Source: Flavobacteriia bacterium 40-80 (GTDB lineage Bacteria > Bacteroidota > Bacteroidia > Flavobacteriales_D > Crocinitomicaceae). From it: a DNA stretch of 64,000 nt. The position numbers and the translations under genes are program-made. Below the pieces are notes generated by a model. The model was not told where the DNA came from. It worked only from the letters and a program-made list of their open reading frames with translations, and searched no databases. This document shows, one piece after another, positions 25,427-33,352 of the stretch. Every line of letters starts with the position of its first letter. Position 1 is the first letter of the stretch. The stretch covers positions 1 to 64,000 of the forward strand of contig MKVF01000028.1 of assembly GCA_001899145.1 (NCBI GenBank), read 5' to 3'.

Positions 25427-26529
25427 AAGCGTATATTCATAGTTATAATCTGATAACTCCGCTCGGATTGTCCGTTTCAGAGAACTGGCAGGCTGTCATT
25501 TCGGGGAAATCAGGTATTCAGCAGCAGCATATTCCGAATGTCCTGCCGGATCCCTTTTTCGCAGCGATCATTGATGAACAAAAATCAGGAACGGATTTTC
25601 CTTCCGAGATAATAACCAAGCTGGAAAAAATGCTCTACCTGGCATTACTTCCGGTGGTAAAAGCAGATCCGGTACAAGGCCGGTCACTGCTGATCCTTTC
25701 TTCTACCAAAGGAAATATTGAGCTGTTAGAGCAACACCGTGTGCAGGAAGCACATCTGAGCGTTCTGGCAAATAAGATAGCACACTTTTTTGGTATAAAA
25801 GATGCTCTGGTTGTTTCAAACGCATGTGTTTCCGGTGTAATGGCCGTGGGAACAGCAAAACGCCTGATTCAGATGGAAGAAATTGACAGCGCTTACGTCA
25901 TTGCAGGTGATGTCCTGACAGCATTTGTTGTTTCGGGCTTTCAGTCGTTTCAGGCACTGAGCGACGGAGTGTGCAGACCCTATGACAGAGACAGAAACGG
26001 TATCAATATCGGAGAAGGAGCTGCAGCGTGCTTCATTTCCGCTGAAAAGGAAAATGCGGTATTTGAAATTCTCGGCGATGCCAATATCAACGATGCCAAT
26101 CATATTTCAGGGCCGTCAAGAACAGGCGAAGGACTTCACCGGAGTATTGAAAGCGCAATTGCCGAAGCACAGATCGACCGCCGGGAAATTGATTTCGTTT
26201 CATTACACGGAACCGCGACCTTATATAATGACGAAATGGAAGCTATTGCCATGAATCGTTCTCAATTACAGGATATTCCCTGCAACAGCATGAAGGCTTA
26301 CTACGGACATACCTTAGGCGCGTCCGGCCTGATCGAGTTGATCCTGTCAATGGAAAGCGCAAAAAAAGGAACCTTAATTCCTTCCAAAGGATTTGAAAAT
26401 ACAGGAACAACGCAGGAGATCAATGTCATCCGTAAAGCGGAAGAAAAGCAGATCGATCTGATTTTAAAGACAGCTTCCGGTTTTGGAGGCTCCAACAGCG
26501 CTTTAATTTTAAAAAAGTGTACGATCTGA
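25420..26529 (+). CDS. Ketosynthase of arm B (KAS I/II type)
   Basis: 369 residues from the ATG at 25420, which overlaps the thioesterase stop; the longer upstream frame reads through that gene. Catalytic Cys136 is in SNACVSGV, the first His in SLHGTATLYND and the second in YYGHTLGASG, so it should be active. It is somewhat shorter than FabF. It belongs to the aryl polyene ketosynthase set and could be one half of a ketosynthase/chain-length-factor pair with the protein at 28587. Confidence 0.88.
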   Translation: MLKAYIHSYNLITPLGLSVSENWQAVISGKSGIQQQHIPNVLPDPFFAAIIDEQKSGTDFPSEIITKLEKMLYLALLPVVKADPVQGRSLLILSSTKGNIELLEQHRVQEAHLSVLANKIAHFFGIKDALVVSNACVSGVMAVGTAKRLIQMEEIDSAYVIAGDVLTAFVVSGFQSFQALSDGVCRPYDRDRNGINIGEGAAACFISAEKENAVFEILGDANINDANHISGPSRTGEGLHRSIESAIAEAQIDRREIDFVSLHGTATLYNDEMEAIAMNRSQLQDIPCNSMKAYYGHTLGASGLIELILSMESAKKGTLIPSKGFENTGTTQEINVIRKAEEKQIDLILKTASGFGGSNSALILKKCTI

Positions 26530-26530
26530 T

Positions 26531-27130
26531 ATGGAATACTTTATTCATACATATTGCCATATTAAAGAGAATACGATTTCCGTAAACGGTGAGCCATTCT
26601 TTGCTTCTGCTGCTCTGACCGTTCCCGAATTCCTGAAAGAAGCTTACCAAAAGCTGGCAATTTCTTATCCAAAATTTCACAAAATGGATAAGATGAGTAA
26701 ATTAGCGCTGATTTCATCGGAAATCACGCTGAAAGGTGTTGAAAACGGCGAGAACGTAGCATTGGTTTTTTCTAATTGTGCGGCAAGCCTCGATACGGAT
26801 ATAAATTATCAGGAGTCTATCAGCTTACCGGACAATTATTATCCGAGCCCGGCAGTGTTTGTTTATACGCTTCCGAATATTTGCGTCGGAGAAGTCAGTA
26901 TAAGACACGGGCTTAACACAGAAAACGCTTTTTTTGTAAGCGCTGGTTTTGACGCAGACAAAATCAATGCTTATACGGAATACCTGCTGCAGTCCGGTAA
27001 AGCTGAAAAAGTGCTGGTCGGCTGGTTAGAAGTTCTTGAAAATAATTACGAATGTTTTATGTATCTTGTCGATACGAAGGGAAGCATTCCTTACAGTAAG
27101 CAACAAATAATAACTATTTATAACCGTTGA
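26531..27130 (+). CDS. Small ketosynthase-like protein (N-terminal domain only)
   Basis: 199 residues, about half a ketosynthase. It resembles the Ketoacyl-synt_2 (PF13723) type: LPDNYYPSPAVFVYTLPNICVGEVSIRHG recalls the substrate-tunnel segment of ketosynthases (TLPN...GEISI). It contains no catalytic Cys motif and no C-terminal half, so it cannot condense chains alone. Similar small proteins accompany aryl polyene clusters. One base separates it from the upstream ketosynthase and two from the ACP. Structural or regulatory partner is inference. Confidence 0.72.
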   Translation: MEYFIHTYCHIKENTISVNGEPFFASAALTVPEFLKEAYQKLAISYPKFHKMDKMSKLALISSEITLKGVENGENVALVFSNCAASLDTDINYQESISLPDNYYPSPAVFVYTLPNICVGEVSIRHGLNTENAFFVSAGFDADKINAYTEYLLQSGKAEKVLVGWLEVLENNYECFMYLVDTKGSIPYSKQQIITIYNR

Positions 27131-27132
27131 AA

Positions 27133-27390
27133 ATGAGTGATTTAAAAGAAGAATTGAAATCAAAGATCATCAGTGTTCTTAACCTGGAAGATGTTACGAC
27201 AGCAGATATCGCGGATGCGGATCCGCTTTTCGGAGACGGATTGGGACTGGATTCCATTGACGCGTTGGAGCTGATCGTTTTGCTGGATAAAGATTACGGG
27301 ATCAAGCTGACAGACCCTAAACAAGGGAAAGCTATTTTTGAGTCGATCAACACAATGGCGGAATACATCACTGCCAACAGAACAAAATAA
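27133..27390 (+). CDS. Acyl carrier protein of arm B
   Basis: 85 residues from the ATG at 27133; a TTG two codons upstream overlaps the preceding stop and is less likely. The phosphopantetheine Ser is in GLGLDSIDALEL (about residue 40). Acidic and helical like all ACPs. GDGLGLDSIDALE with a long preceding loop resembles the ACPs of aryl polyene clusters. It is probably the carrier for polyene extension by the adjacent ketosynthases. Confidence 0.93.
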   Translation: MSDLKEELKSKIISVLNLEDVTTADIADADPLFGDGLGLDSIDALELIVLLDKDYGIKLTDPKQGKAIFESINTMAEYITANRTK

Positions 27391-27393
27391 TCC

Positions 27394-28590
27394 ATGGCAA
27401 AAGTCGCAGTAACGGGAATGGGGATTATTTCTTCTATCGGGAAGACCATAGAAGAAACGTTTCATTCGCTGGTGACGGAAACACACGGGATCTCAAAAAC
27501 GGATTTTTTGGATACAAAACTGAAAGATTCCCGCCTGTTCGGAGAGATAAAACTTTCAAATGACCAGCTGGCGGAAGTGCTCGGGCTTCCTGCTGACCAT
27601 CCGTATCCCAGAACTGCACTTTTAGGCTGTTATGCGCTTCGTGAAGCTGTTAAAAATGCTGGAATTACAGATCTGAATTCCTGCCGGGAAGGTTTCATCA
27701 ATGCGACAAGCGTTGGCGGAATGGATACCACCGAACAATACTGGACAAGCTATAAAGAAAGCACAGAGCACTTGCGTTTTGTGATGAATCACGAATCGGG
27801 AAATATCACGAATATCATCGCTGATTTTATCGGGCTGAAAGGTTTTACCACTACCATTAGCACTGCCTGTTCTTCTGCTGCAAATGCTATTATGCTGGGA
27901 GCAAGAATGATTGAAGCAGGGCAGGTGGATCGTATATTTGTCGGCGGAACGGACGCACTGTCTAAGTTTACGGTCAACGGATTCAATACACTGATGATCC
28001 TGACGGACGGCTACAACCAGCCGTTTGATCAGAACCGGAAAGGATTGAATTTAGGTGAAGCCGCTGCTTATCTGGTGCTGGAATCCGATGCGCTGGTGAA
28101 AAAGCACTACCGTAAAGTATTGGCCTATATCACCGGGTTTGGAAATGCAAACGATGCGTATCACCAAACGGCTTCTTCTGAAACGGGAGAAGGGAATTTT
28201 CTGGCGATGTCCAAAGCGCTGGAAGAAGCACAGATTTCTCCTGAAGCTATTGATTACATCAATGCTCACGGAACAGCCACTCCGAATAACGATCTTTCTG
28301 AAGGAAGATCCGTTCTGAGAGTATTCAGCAATAACCCTCCGGAAATCAGCTCTACAAAACCGTTTACGGGACATACGCTGGCTGCCGCGGGAGGTATAGA
28401 GGCCGTATTCAGTATTCTGGCGTTACAAAATCAGGTGATTTTCCCGAATTTGAACTTCGTCACTCCGATGGAAGATGTTGCTATTCGTCCGGAAACTACA
28501 CTGAAAAAGAAAGATATGAAGCACGTTCTGTCAAATTCTTTCGGTTTCGGTGGAAATTGTTCTTCACTTATTATTTCGAAAGCAGAATGA
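27394..28590 (+). CDS. 3-oxoacyl-ACP synthase (FabF-type), second ketosynthase of arm B
   Basis: 398 residues. Active-site residues are complete: Cys159 (STACSSAAN), His in NAHGTATPNND and His in FTGHTLAAAGG. Three bases after the ACP gene and overlapping the next gene by 4 bases. Being directly coupled to a protein that lacks the catalytic Cys (28587), it is the natural partner for a ketosynthase/chain-length-factor heterodimer, as in aryl polyene (ApeO/ApeC) and aromatic type II systems. Confidence 0.92.
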   Translation: MAKVAVTGMGIISSIGKTIEETFHSLVTETHGISKTDFLDTKLKDSRLFGEIKLSNDQLAEVLGLPADHPYPRTALLGCYALREAVKNAGITDLNSCREGFINATSVGGMDTTEQYWTSYKESTEHLRFVMNHESGNITNIIADFIGLKGFTTTISTACSSAANAIMLGARMIEAGQVDRIFVGGTDALSKFTVNGFNTLMILTDGYNQPFDQNRKGLNLGEAAAYLVLESDALVKKHYRKVLAYITGFGNANDAYHQTASSETGEGNFLAMSKALEEAQISPEAIDYINAHGTATPNNDLSEGRSVLRVFSNNPPEISSTKPFTGHTLAAAGGIEAVFSILALQNQVIFPNLNFVTPMEDVAIRPETTLKKKDMKHVLSNSFGFGGNCSSLIISKAE

Positions 28591-29630
28591 AAAAAGTATT
28601 CATAAATGGCCTGTCTGCAATTGGCGCACAACCTGTTTTTGAAGGCTTTGCCCCGGAAAAATTTGTGCTGAACAATGAGGAAACAGCATTCTGCCCGGTC
28701 CAGCCTTCTTACAAGGAGATGATCGCGCCCGGCGCTATCCGGAGAATGGCTAAAGGAGTTAAGATGGGAATCTACACTGCCCATCATGCGCTGAAAGAAG
28801 CGAATAACCCGGTGCCGGATGCCATTATTGTCGGAACGGGAATCGGCTGTATTGAAGATTCCGAAAAATTCCTGAATGCGATTATTGACAACCAGGAGGA
28901 ATTCCTTACTCCAACTTCATTCATTCAGTCTACGCACAATACCGTTGCCGGACAGATCGCGCTGGAAATGGGCTGTAAGGCGTATAATTTTACGTATGTG
29001 AACGGCATCGTATCTCTGGAGACAAGTATTCAGGATGCCTTGCTTCAATTACAATTTGAAAATAAAAAAAGCATCCTGGTAGGTGGTGTGGATGAGACTG
29101 CGCCGACAACCGTGCATATTTATAAAAAAGTAGACCGGATCAAGGAATACCGGGACGATGAAGACTTCATGCATCCCACTTCCAAAGGAACGGTCTATTC
29201 GGAAGGAGCAGCATTCTTTGTGTTGGAAACAGAGAAAAAGGAGAACAGCTATGCGGAATTAACAGCTGTTTATTCCTCCAATGCACTTTCTAAAGAAGCT
29301 GTTGAGCAGTTCCTTGAACAACACCAGCTTTCATTTTCCGATATCGACGTCCTTTTCACAGGGAATGACGGATCAACGCAAAATGAGTCCGCTTATCTGG
29401 CATTTGAAGCTTATTTTCCTGAAAGCATCCGCGCAATGAGCAAACACCTTTCCGGACATTATCATACTGCTTCCGGGTTTGCATTGTGGTCTGCCTGTCA
29501 CATCCTAAAAAATCAGGAAATACCCGCTGTTTATCGCAGAAATCAACTTCAAAAATCGAAATTGGGAACAATTTTGATTTACAATTATGATCAGGGAAAT
29601 CACGGATTGATCTTACTGAAAGCATGCTAG
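28587..29630 (+). CDS. Chain-length-factor-like ketosynthase homologue lacking active site
   Basis: 347 residues from the ATG at 28587 (ATGA overlap with the ketosynthase stop); an upstream alternative start lies inside that gene. It aligns with the KAS fold (IVGTGIGCIEDSEKF; TPTSFIQSTHNTVAGQIA), but the nucleophile region reads FTYVNGIVSLETSI, with no Cys (Ile141 at that place), and the first His motif reads LFTGNDGST. The second His survives in SGHYHTASG. Loss of the nucleophile with intact fold is typical of chain-length factors, which set polyene length as a partner of an active ketosynthase. Confidence 0.8.
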   Translation: MKKVFINGLSAIGAQPVFEGFAPEKFVLNNEETAFCPVQPSYKEMIAPGAIRRMAKGVKMGIYTAHHALKEANNPVPDAIIVGTGIGCIEDSEKFLNAIIDNQEEFLTPTSFIQSTHNTVAGQIALEMGCKAYNFTYVNGIVSLETSIQDALLQLQFENKKSILVGGVDETAPTTVHIYKKVDRIKEYRDDEDFMHPTSKGTVYSEGAAFFVLETEKKENSYAELTAVYSSNALSKEAVEQFLEQHQLSFSDIDVLFTGNDGSTQNESAYLAFEAYFPESIRAMSKHLSGHYHTASGFALWSACHILKNQEIPAVYRRNQLQKSKLGTILIYNYDQGNHGLILLKAC

Positions 29631-30391
29631 TTCATCGCTTCAACGGCATTTTACATTTACTTGCGATTGTATTAATTACTTTTTTCGCAGCATACCAGCA
29701 ACTCTCTTTTTGGTGGATTTTGATTCCCGTATTCAGCTTTCTGACAATTGCTGCTTACGGTTCTTCCAATATCCAGGCGAACTATCACCTGCATTCCGTT
29801 TGCCACGGAAAAGAAAAAGGAATTTCTCTGACATTCGATGACGGCCCGACAACATTCACGCCTGCTGTTCTGGATATATTGCAGAAATACCAGGTAAAAG
29901 CGACTTTTTTCTGCATTGGAAAACACGTACAGCGATTTCCGGAAATTTTGCAGCGGATCATTTCCGAAGGACATGCCGTTGGAAATCATACTTTTCATCA
30001 TTCCAATCAATCGGGCTTTAAAAATACGGCTTATGTTGCAGAAGAAATTATCACTACGCAACAGCTCATCGAACAGCTCACCGGCAGAAAAACGCATTGG
30101 TACCGCCCGCCGTTCGGGGTAACGAATCCTTCTATTGCCAAAGCAATTAAACAAACCGGGCATTTAAGTATTGGATGGAATATCCGTTCGCTGGATACTG
30201 CCATTCGCAACGAAGAAAAGCTTTATCAGCGGATTCTTTCCAGGCTGAAACCGGGCGGGATCCTGCTGATGCACGACACAAACGCAAATTCTGTCGCTGT
30301 ATTGGAACGGTTATTGTTATATTTGCGCGAACATCAGATTCCGGTACTCTCACTGGAAGAAATGATAAAAGAAAAACCCTATGAAGTTTAG
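29624..30391 (+). CDS. Membrane-anchored polysaccharide deacetylase (NodB domain)
   Basis: 255 residues. Two N-terminal hydrophobic segments (about 10-24 and 28-45) anchor it in the membrane. The NodB domain has the full set: SLTFDDGP with Asp72/Asp73, GNHTFHH metal histidines, the WYRPPFG motif and LLMHDTN. Metal-dependent de-N-acetylation of a glycan or similar amide is expected. Its presence in pigment clusters is recurrent but unexplained. It overlaps the preceding gene by 7 bases and the LolA-like gene by 11. Confidence 0.88.
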   Translation: MLVHRFNGILHLLAIVLITFFAAYQQLSFWWILIPVFSFLTIAAYGSSNIQANYHLHSVCHGKEKGISLTFDDGPTTFTPAVLDILQKYQVKATFFCIGKHVQRFPEILQRIISEGHAVGNHTFHHSNQSGFKNTAYVAEEIITTQQLIEQLTGRKTHWYRPPFGVTNPSIAKAIKQTGHLSIGWNIRSLDTAIRNEEKLYQRILSRLKPGGILLMHDTNANSVAVLERLLLYLREHQIPVLSLEEMIKEKPYEV

Positions 30392-31007
30392 ATTATCTGT
30401 CGTTTTTTTACTGATGAACCTTTTAGTGTTTGCGCAGGAAAAAGCAATGACACAAGATGAAATTTCAAAATTGAAATCTTCGGTAAATACGGAAAATGCA
30501 AAGATTCAAACCATCAAAACGGATTTCATTCAGTATAAGCACATGGACGTCCTGGAAGAAGATCTCAAAAGTGAAGGGCAGATGTATTTTAAGACGAGGA
30601 ATACACTGAAATGGTCTTATTCCAAACCTGTAAGCTATTCCATTATTTTTAAGGACAATAAAGTTTATATCAACGATCAGGGTAAAAAGCAAACCATTAA
30701 TGCCAATCAGAATAAACTGTTTGAAAAGCTGAGCGGCCTTATTGCAGGTTCTGTTACCGGAAATGTTTTCAATGAATCCGAGTTTAAGATTGCGTATGTG
30801 AAAAACAATACGCATTACATTGTGAAGCTTTCTCCAAAAACAGATGCTGTCAAAAAATACATCCGGGAAGTTCATTTGTTTTTCCCTTTCGGTGATGCTG
30901 TTGTTTCGGAAGTAAAAATGCTGGAGCCATCCGGTGATTATACAAAGATCCTGTTTAAAAACCGTCAGTTGAATGTCAAGCTGGAAGACGCTGTTTTTGC
31001 TCAGTAA
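30381..31007 (+). CDS. LolA-like outer-membrane lipoprotein carrier
   Basis: 208 residues with signal peptide (MKFRLSVVFLLMNLLVFAQ). The region KIQTIKTDFIQYKHMDVLEE, then GQMYFKTRNTLKWSYSKP matches the LolA fold opening, in which a hydrophobic half-barrel carries acylated cargo through the periplasm. Pigment clusters often carry their own LolA-like protein, presumably for moving pigment or a cognate lipoprotein to the outer membrane. It overlaps the lipoprotein gene downstream by 35 bases, suggesting a working pair. Confidence 0.85.
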   Translation: MKFRLSVVFLLMNLLVFAQEKAMTQDEISKLKSSVNTENAKIQTIKTDFIQYKHMDVLEEDLKSEGQMYFKTRNTLKWSYSKPVSYSIIFKDNKVYINDQGKKQTINANQNKLFEKLSGLIAGSVTGNVFNESEFKIAYVKNNTHYIVKLSPKTDAVKKYIREVHLFFPFGDAVVSEVKMLEPSGDYTKILFKNRQLNVKLEDAVFAQ

Positions 31008-31581
31008 TCTTTTTCTGCTGTCGGCCTGCGGAACATTGCGGTTCCCGGCGGAAGTCAGCCATGAAAAATCCTCTGAGAGTATTCAAAATGTTTATTTTAT
31101 AAGTGAAAAGCCGCAAATATTTCTCTTCAAACTACTGTTCAAAGACAATCAGCAAAGCGGTATTTTTGTGCATAAAAAAACGGAAGATAACCGCCACCGC
31201 GTTGTTATTTCTTCTCTGTTCGGTGGAACACTGCTGGATCTGACATTTGACCGGGAGAACTACACGGTCAATTATGTGGTGGAGGATCTGAATAAAAAAT
31301 TTTTATTAAACTTGTTGCACCGGGATTTTTCGCTGCTGGTAAATGAACGCTATCTGTCAACACAAAAGATACAGACACAGACGCAAACGATTTATCAATC
31401 ACAGCAGAATTATCTGGTTATGGAAGCAGGGCAGCTGCAGCAGATTCAGCTTGTAAAAGGGAAGAAGAAAAAGGTGCAGATCGATTACACTTCCGATAAC
31501 GGAATACTGCAACATGCGACATTGAAACATTTTAATCTGCCTGTTTCAATAGAACTTGATTTAAAAACGGAAAATGAATAA
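30973..31581 (+). CDS. Pigment-locus lipoprotein (DUF3261-like)
   Basis: 202 residues. A lipoprotein signal peptide ends in LLSACG, with Cys19 as the lipidated residue. The rest is beta-rich with a core FKLLFKDNQQSGIFVHKK, SSLFGGTLLDLTFD and YTVNYVVEDL, similar to the LolB-like/DUF3261 lipoproteins found in aryl polyene clusters. With the LolA-like carrier it could form a dedicated LolA-LolB type pair for pigment delivery to the outer membrane; that is inference. It overlaps both neighbouring genes. Confidence 0.72.
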   Translation: MSSWKTLFLLSNLFLLSACGTLRFPAEVSHEKSSESIQNVYFISEKPQIFLFKLLFKDNQQSGIFVHKKTEDNRHRVVISSLFGGTLLDLTFDRENYTVNYVVEDLNKKFLLNLLHRDFSLLVNERYLSTQKIQTQTQTIYQSQQNYLVMEAGQLQQIQLVKGKKKKVQIDYTSDNGILQHATLKHFNLPVSIELDLKTENE

Positions 31582-31960
31582 TAACGAACCGCTCATTAAG
31601 AACCTTTACAAAGTCATAAGTATTGAACAAGCAGGAGACAATATGCACATGTGTGTTGTAAATCTGAATCCTGAACACGATATTTTTAAAGGTCACTTTC
31701 CCGGAAATCCGATCATGCCGGGTGTTTGCACCATGCAGATTATTAAAGAGCTGACAGAAGTTATTACAACTAAAAAGCTGCAACTGGTACAGGCCAGCAA
31801 TGTAAAGTTCATGGCGTTAATCAATCCGTTTAATACACCTGTTTTGAAGCTTCAAATTGAATGGCAGGAAACCGAGGCAGGATTTAAAATTAAAAATACC
31901 ACTTCTTTTGAAGCAACAATAGCTTTGAAGTTTTCCGGCTCTTATCGGGTAATTGACTGA
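31574..31960 (+). CDS. ApeI/FabZ-like hotdog dehydratase subunit, acid residue replaced
   Basis: 128 residues, hotdog fold. It has the complete FabZ histidine loop FKGHFPGNPIMPG, giving the catalytic His, but the following VLILE position reads VCTMQ, so Gln replaces the catalytic Glu. The arm A hotdog proteins show the opposite pattern. It is therefore likely one half of a split-site dehydratase. It is the last gene of arm B, overlapping the lipoprotein gene by 8 bases. An independent FabZ function seems unlikely without the Glu. Confidence 0.78.
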   Translation: MNNNEPLIKNLYKVISIEQAGDNMHMCVVNLNPEHDIFKGHFPGNPIMPGVCTMQIIKELTEVITTKKLQLVQASNVKFMALINPFNTPVLKLQIEWQETEAGFKIKNTTSFEATIALKFSGSYRVID

Positions 31961-31985
31961 TATTAGTTATTCTTATTACGGAATT

Positions 31986-32282
31986 TTATTCTTTAGAAAA
32001 TTGCTGACGGAATTTAATCTTCTCTTTTTGCCGGTCAACAATCAGCTGTGCTAAAATAGCTCCAACTGATTTGTTATCAGGGTTTTCGTTCAACGCTTTT
32101 TTGACTTTGACCTCAGATACATCTATCCGGTACAAAATAGTCAGCACCCGGTTAAAGTCAACTGTTATCATTTCATCCAGGAATACTGTCAGCTGCTGCT
32201 GAACTGCTTCCCAGTCAATGCTCTGCCCATCTTTATTTGATGATTCGGAGATAATTGCCAGTAACCGGGATTCGTTATCCAT
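31986..32282 (-). CDS. Small cytoplasmic protein of unknown function
   Basis: 98 residues, helical, no signal peptide or membrane segment. Mixed acidic/basic sequence (MITVDFNRVLTILYRIDVSEVKV; ILAQLIVDRQKEKIKFRQQF). Small proteins of this appearance are common beside DusB-type genes in Bacteroidota; I do not recognise a named domain. It lies 6 bases after dusB on the same strand, so it is likely co-transcribed with it. Confidence 0.7.
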   Translation of the reverse strand: MDNESRLLAIISESSNKDGQSIDWEAVQQQLTVFLDEMITVDFNRVLTILYRIDVSEVKVKKALNENPDNKSVGAILAQLIVDRQKEKIKFRQQFSKE

Positions 32283-32288
32283 AGGGTG

Positions 32289-33281
32289 TTATGCTAATTC
32301 AAACTCGTGTTCGTGCTGCTGGATGTAGCTAAGCGTTTCCATGATCTCGTCATAATCAAAGGACGTTACAAGCTTCATTCTGTATTCTTTGATGTGAGAA
32401 ATCCCCTTGAAATAATTGGCATAATGACGTTTCATTTCAGCTATTCCCAGTTTCATTCCTTTCCATTTGACAGACATTTCCAGATGGTCTTTTGCGGCTT
32501 GCACACGTTCTGAAATAGTAGGTTTTTCCAGATGTTCTCCTGTGGTCAGAAAATGTCTGATTTCACGGAAAATCCACGGATAACCGATAGATGCACGCCC
32601 GATCATAATGCCGTCAACGCCATATCTGTTTCTATATTCTTTTGCTTTTTCAGGGGAATCAATATCTCCGTTTCCAAAAACAGGAATCCGCATCCTAGGA
32701 TTATTTTTTACATCTCCGATCAGTGTCCAGTCCGCTTCGCCTTTGTACATCTGCTTTCGTGTCCGGCCATGAATAGAAATCGCTTCAATACCTACATCCT
32801 GTAATCGCTCGGCTGTTTCCACGACATATTTCGTGCTGTCGTCCCATCCCAAACGTGTTTTTACCGTTACCGGAAGGTTTGTGATTTTCACGATTTCCTC
32901 AGTCATTTTTACCATTTTCGGAATATCCTGCAATATTCCTGCTCCCGCTCCTTTACAAGCTACTTTTTTAACCGGGCAGCCGTAATTAATATCAATAATA
33001 TCAGGATTGGTCTTTTCTATGATCTGCGCCGCCTGCTTCATGCTTTCGATATCATAACCGAAAATCTGGATTCCCACAGGACGTTCATATTCATAAATAT
33101 CCAGCTTTTGGACACTTTTTGCCGCATCACGGATCAATCCTTCGGAGGAGATAAATTCCGTGTACATCAGGTCTGCTCCGTGTTTCTTGCACAATGCCCG
33201 GAACGGCGGATCGCTGACGTCTTCCATAGGCGCAAGCAACAGAGGAAATTCCCCCAATTCTATATCTCTGATCTTTACCAC
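32289..33281 (-). CDS. dusB: tRNA-dihydrouridine synthase B
   Basis: 330 residues, TIM-barrel flavoprotein. Opening LLLAPMEDVSDPPFR binds FMN; the catalytic Cys lies in NYGCPVKKVACKGAG (about 101); the KTRLGW and SIHGRTRKQMYKG segments and GIMIGRASIGYPWIF are Dus signatures. It reduces uridine in the tRNA D-loop using NADPH. The start is a GTG at 33281, as the next ATG would remove the conserved N-terminus. A TAATTTTG box (33286-33293) lies so close that the transcript may be nearly leaderless. Confidence 0.93.
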   Translation of the reverse strand: MVKIRDIELGEFPLLLAPMEDVSDPPFRALCKKHGADLMYTEFISSEGLIRDAAKSVQKLDIYEYERPVGIQIFGYDIESMKQAAQIIEKTNPDIIDINYGCPVKKVACKGAGAGILQDIPKMVKMTEEIVKITNLPVTVKTRLGWDDSTKYVVETAERLQDVGIEAISIHGRTRKQMYKGEADWTLIGDVKNNPRMRIPVFGNGDIDSPEKAKEYRNRYGVDGIMIGRASIGYPWIFREIRHFLTTGEHLEKPTISERVQAAKDHLEMSVKWKGMKLGIAEMKRHYANYFKGISHIKEYRMKLVTSFDYDEIMETLSYIQQHEHEFELA

Positions 33282-33352
33282 GGGACAAAATTACGGCAAA
33301 TGTTTTAATACCGGAAATTATCGGAAGATAAAAGGGTAGGGCCTTCTTTATC

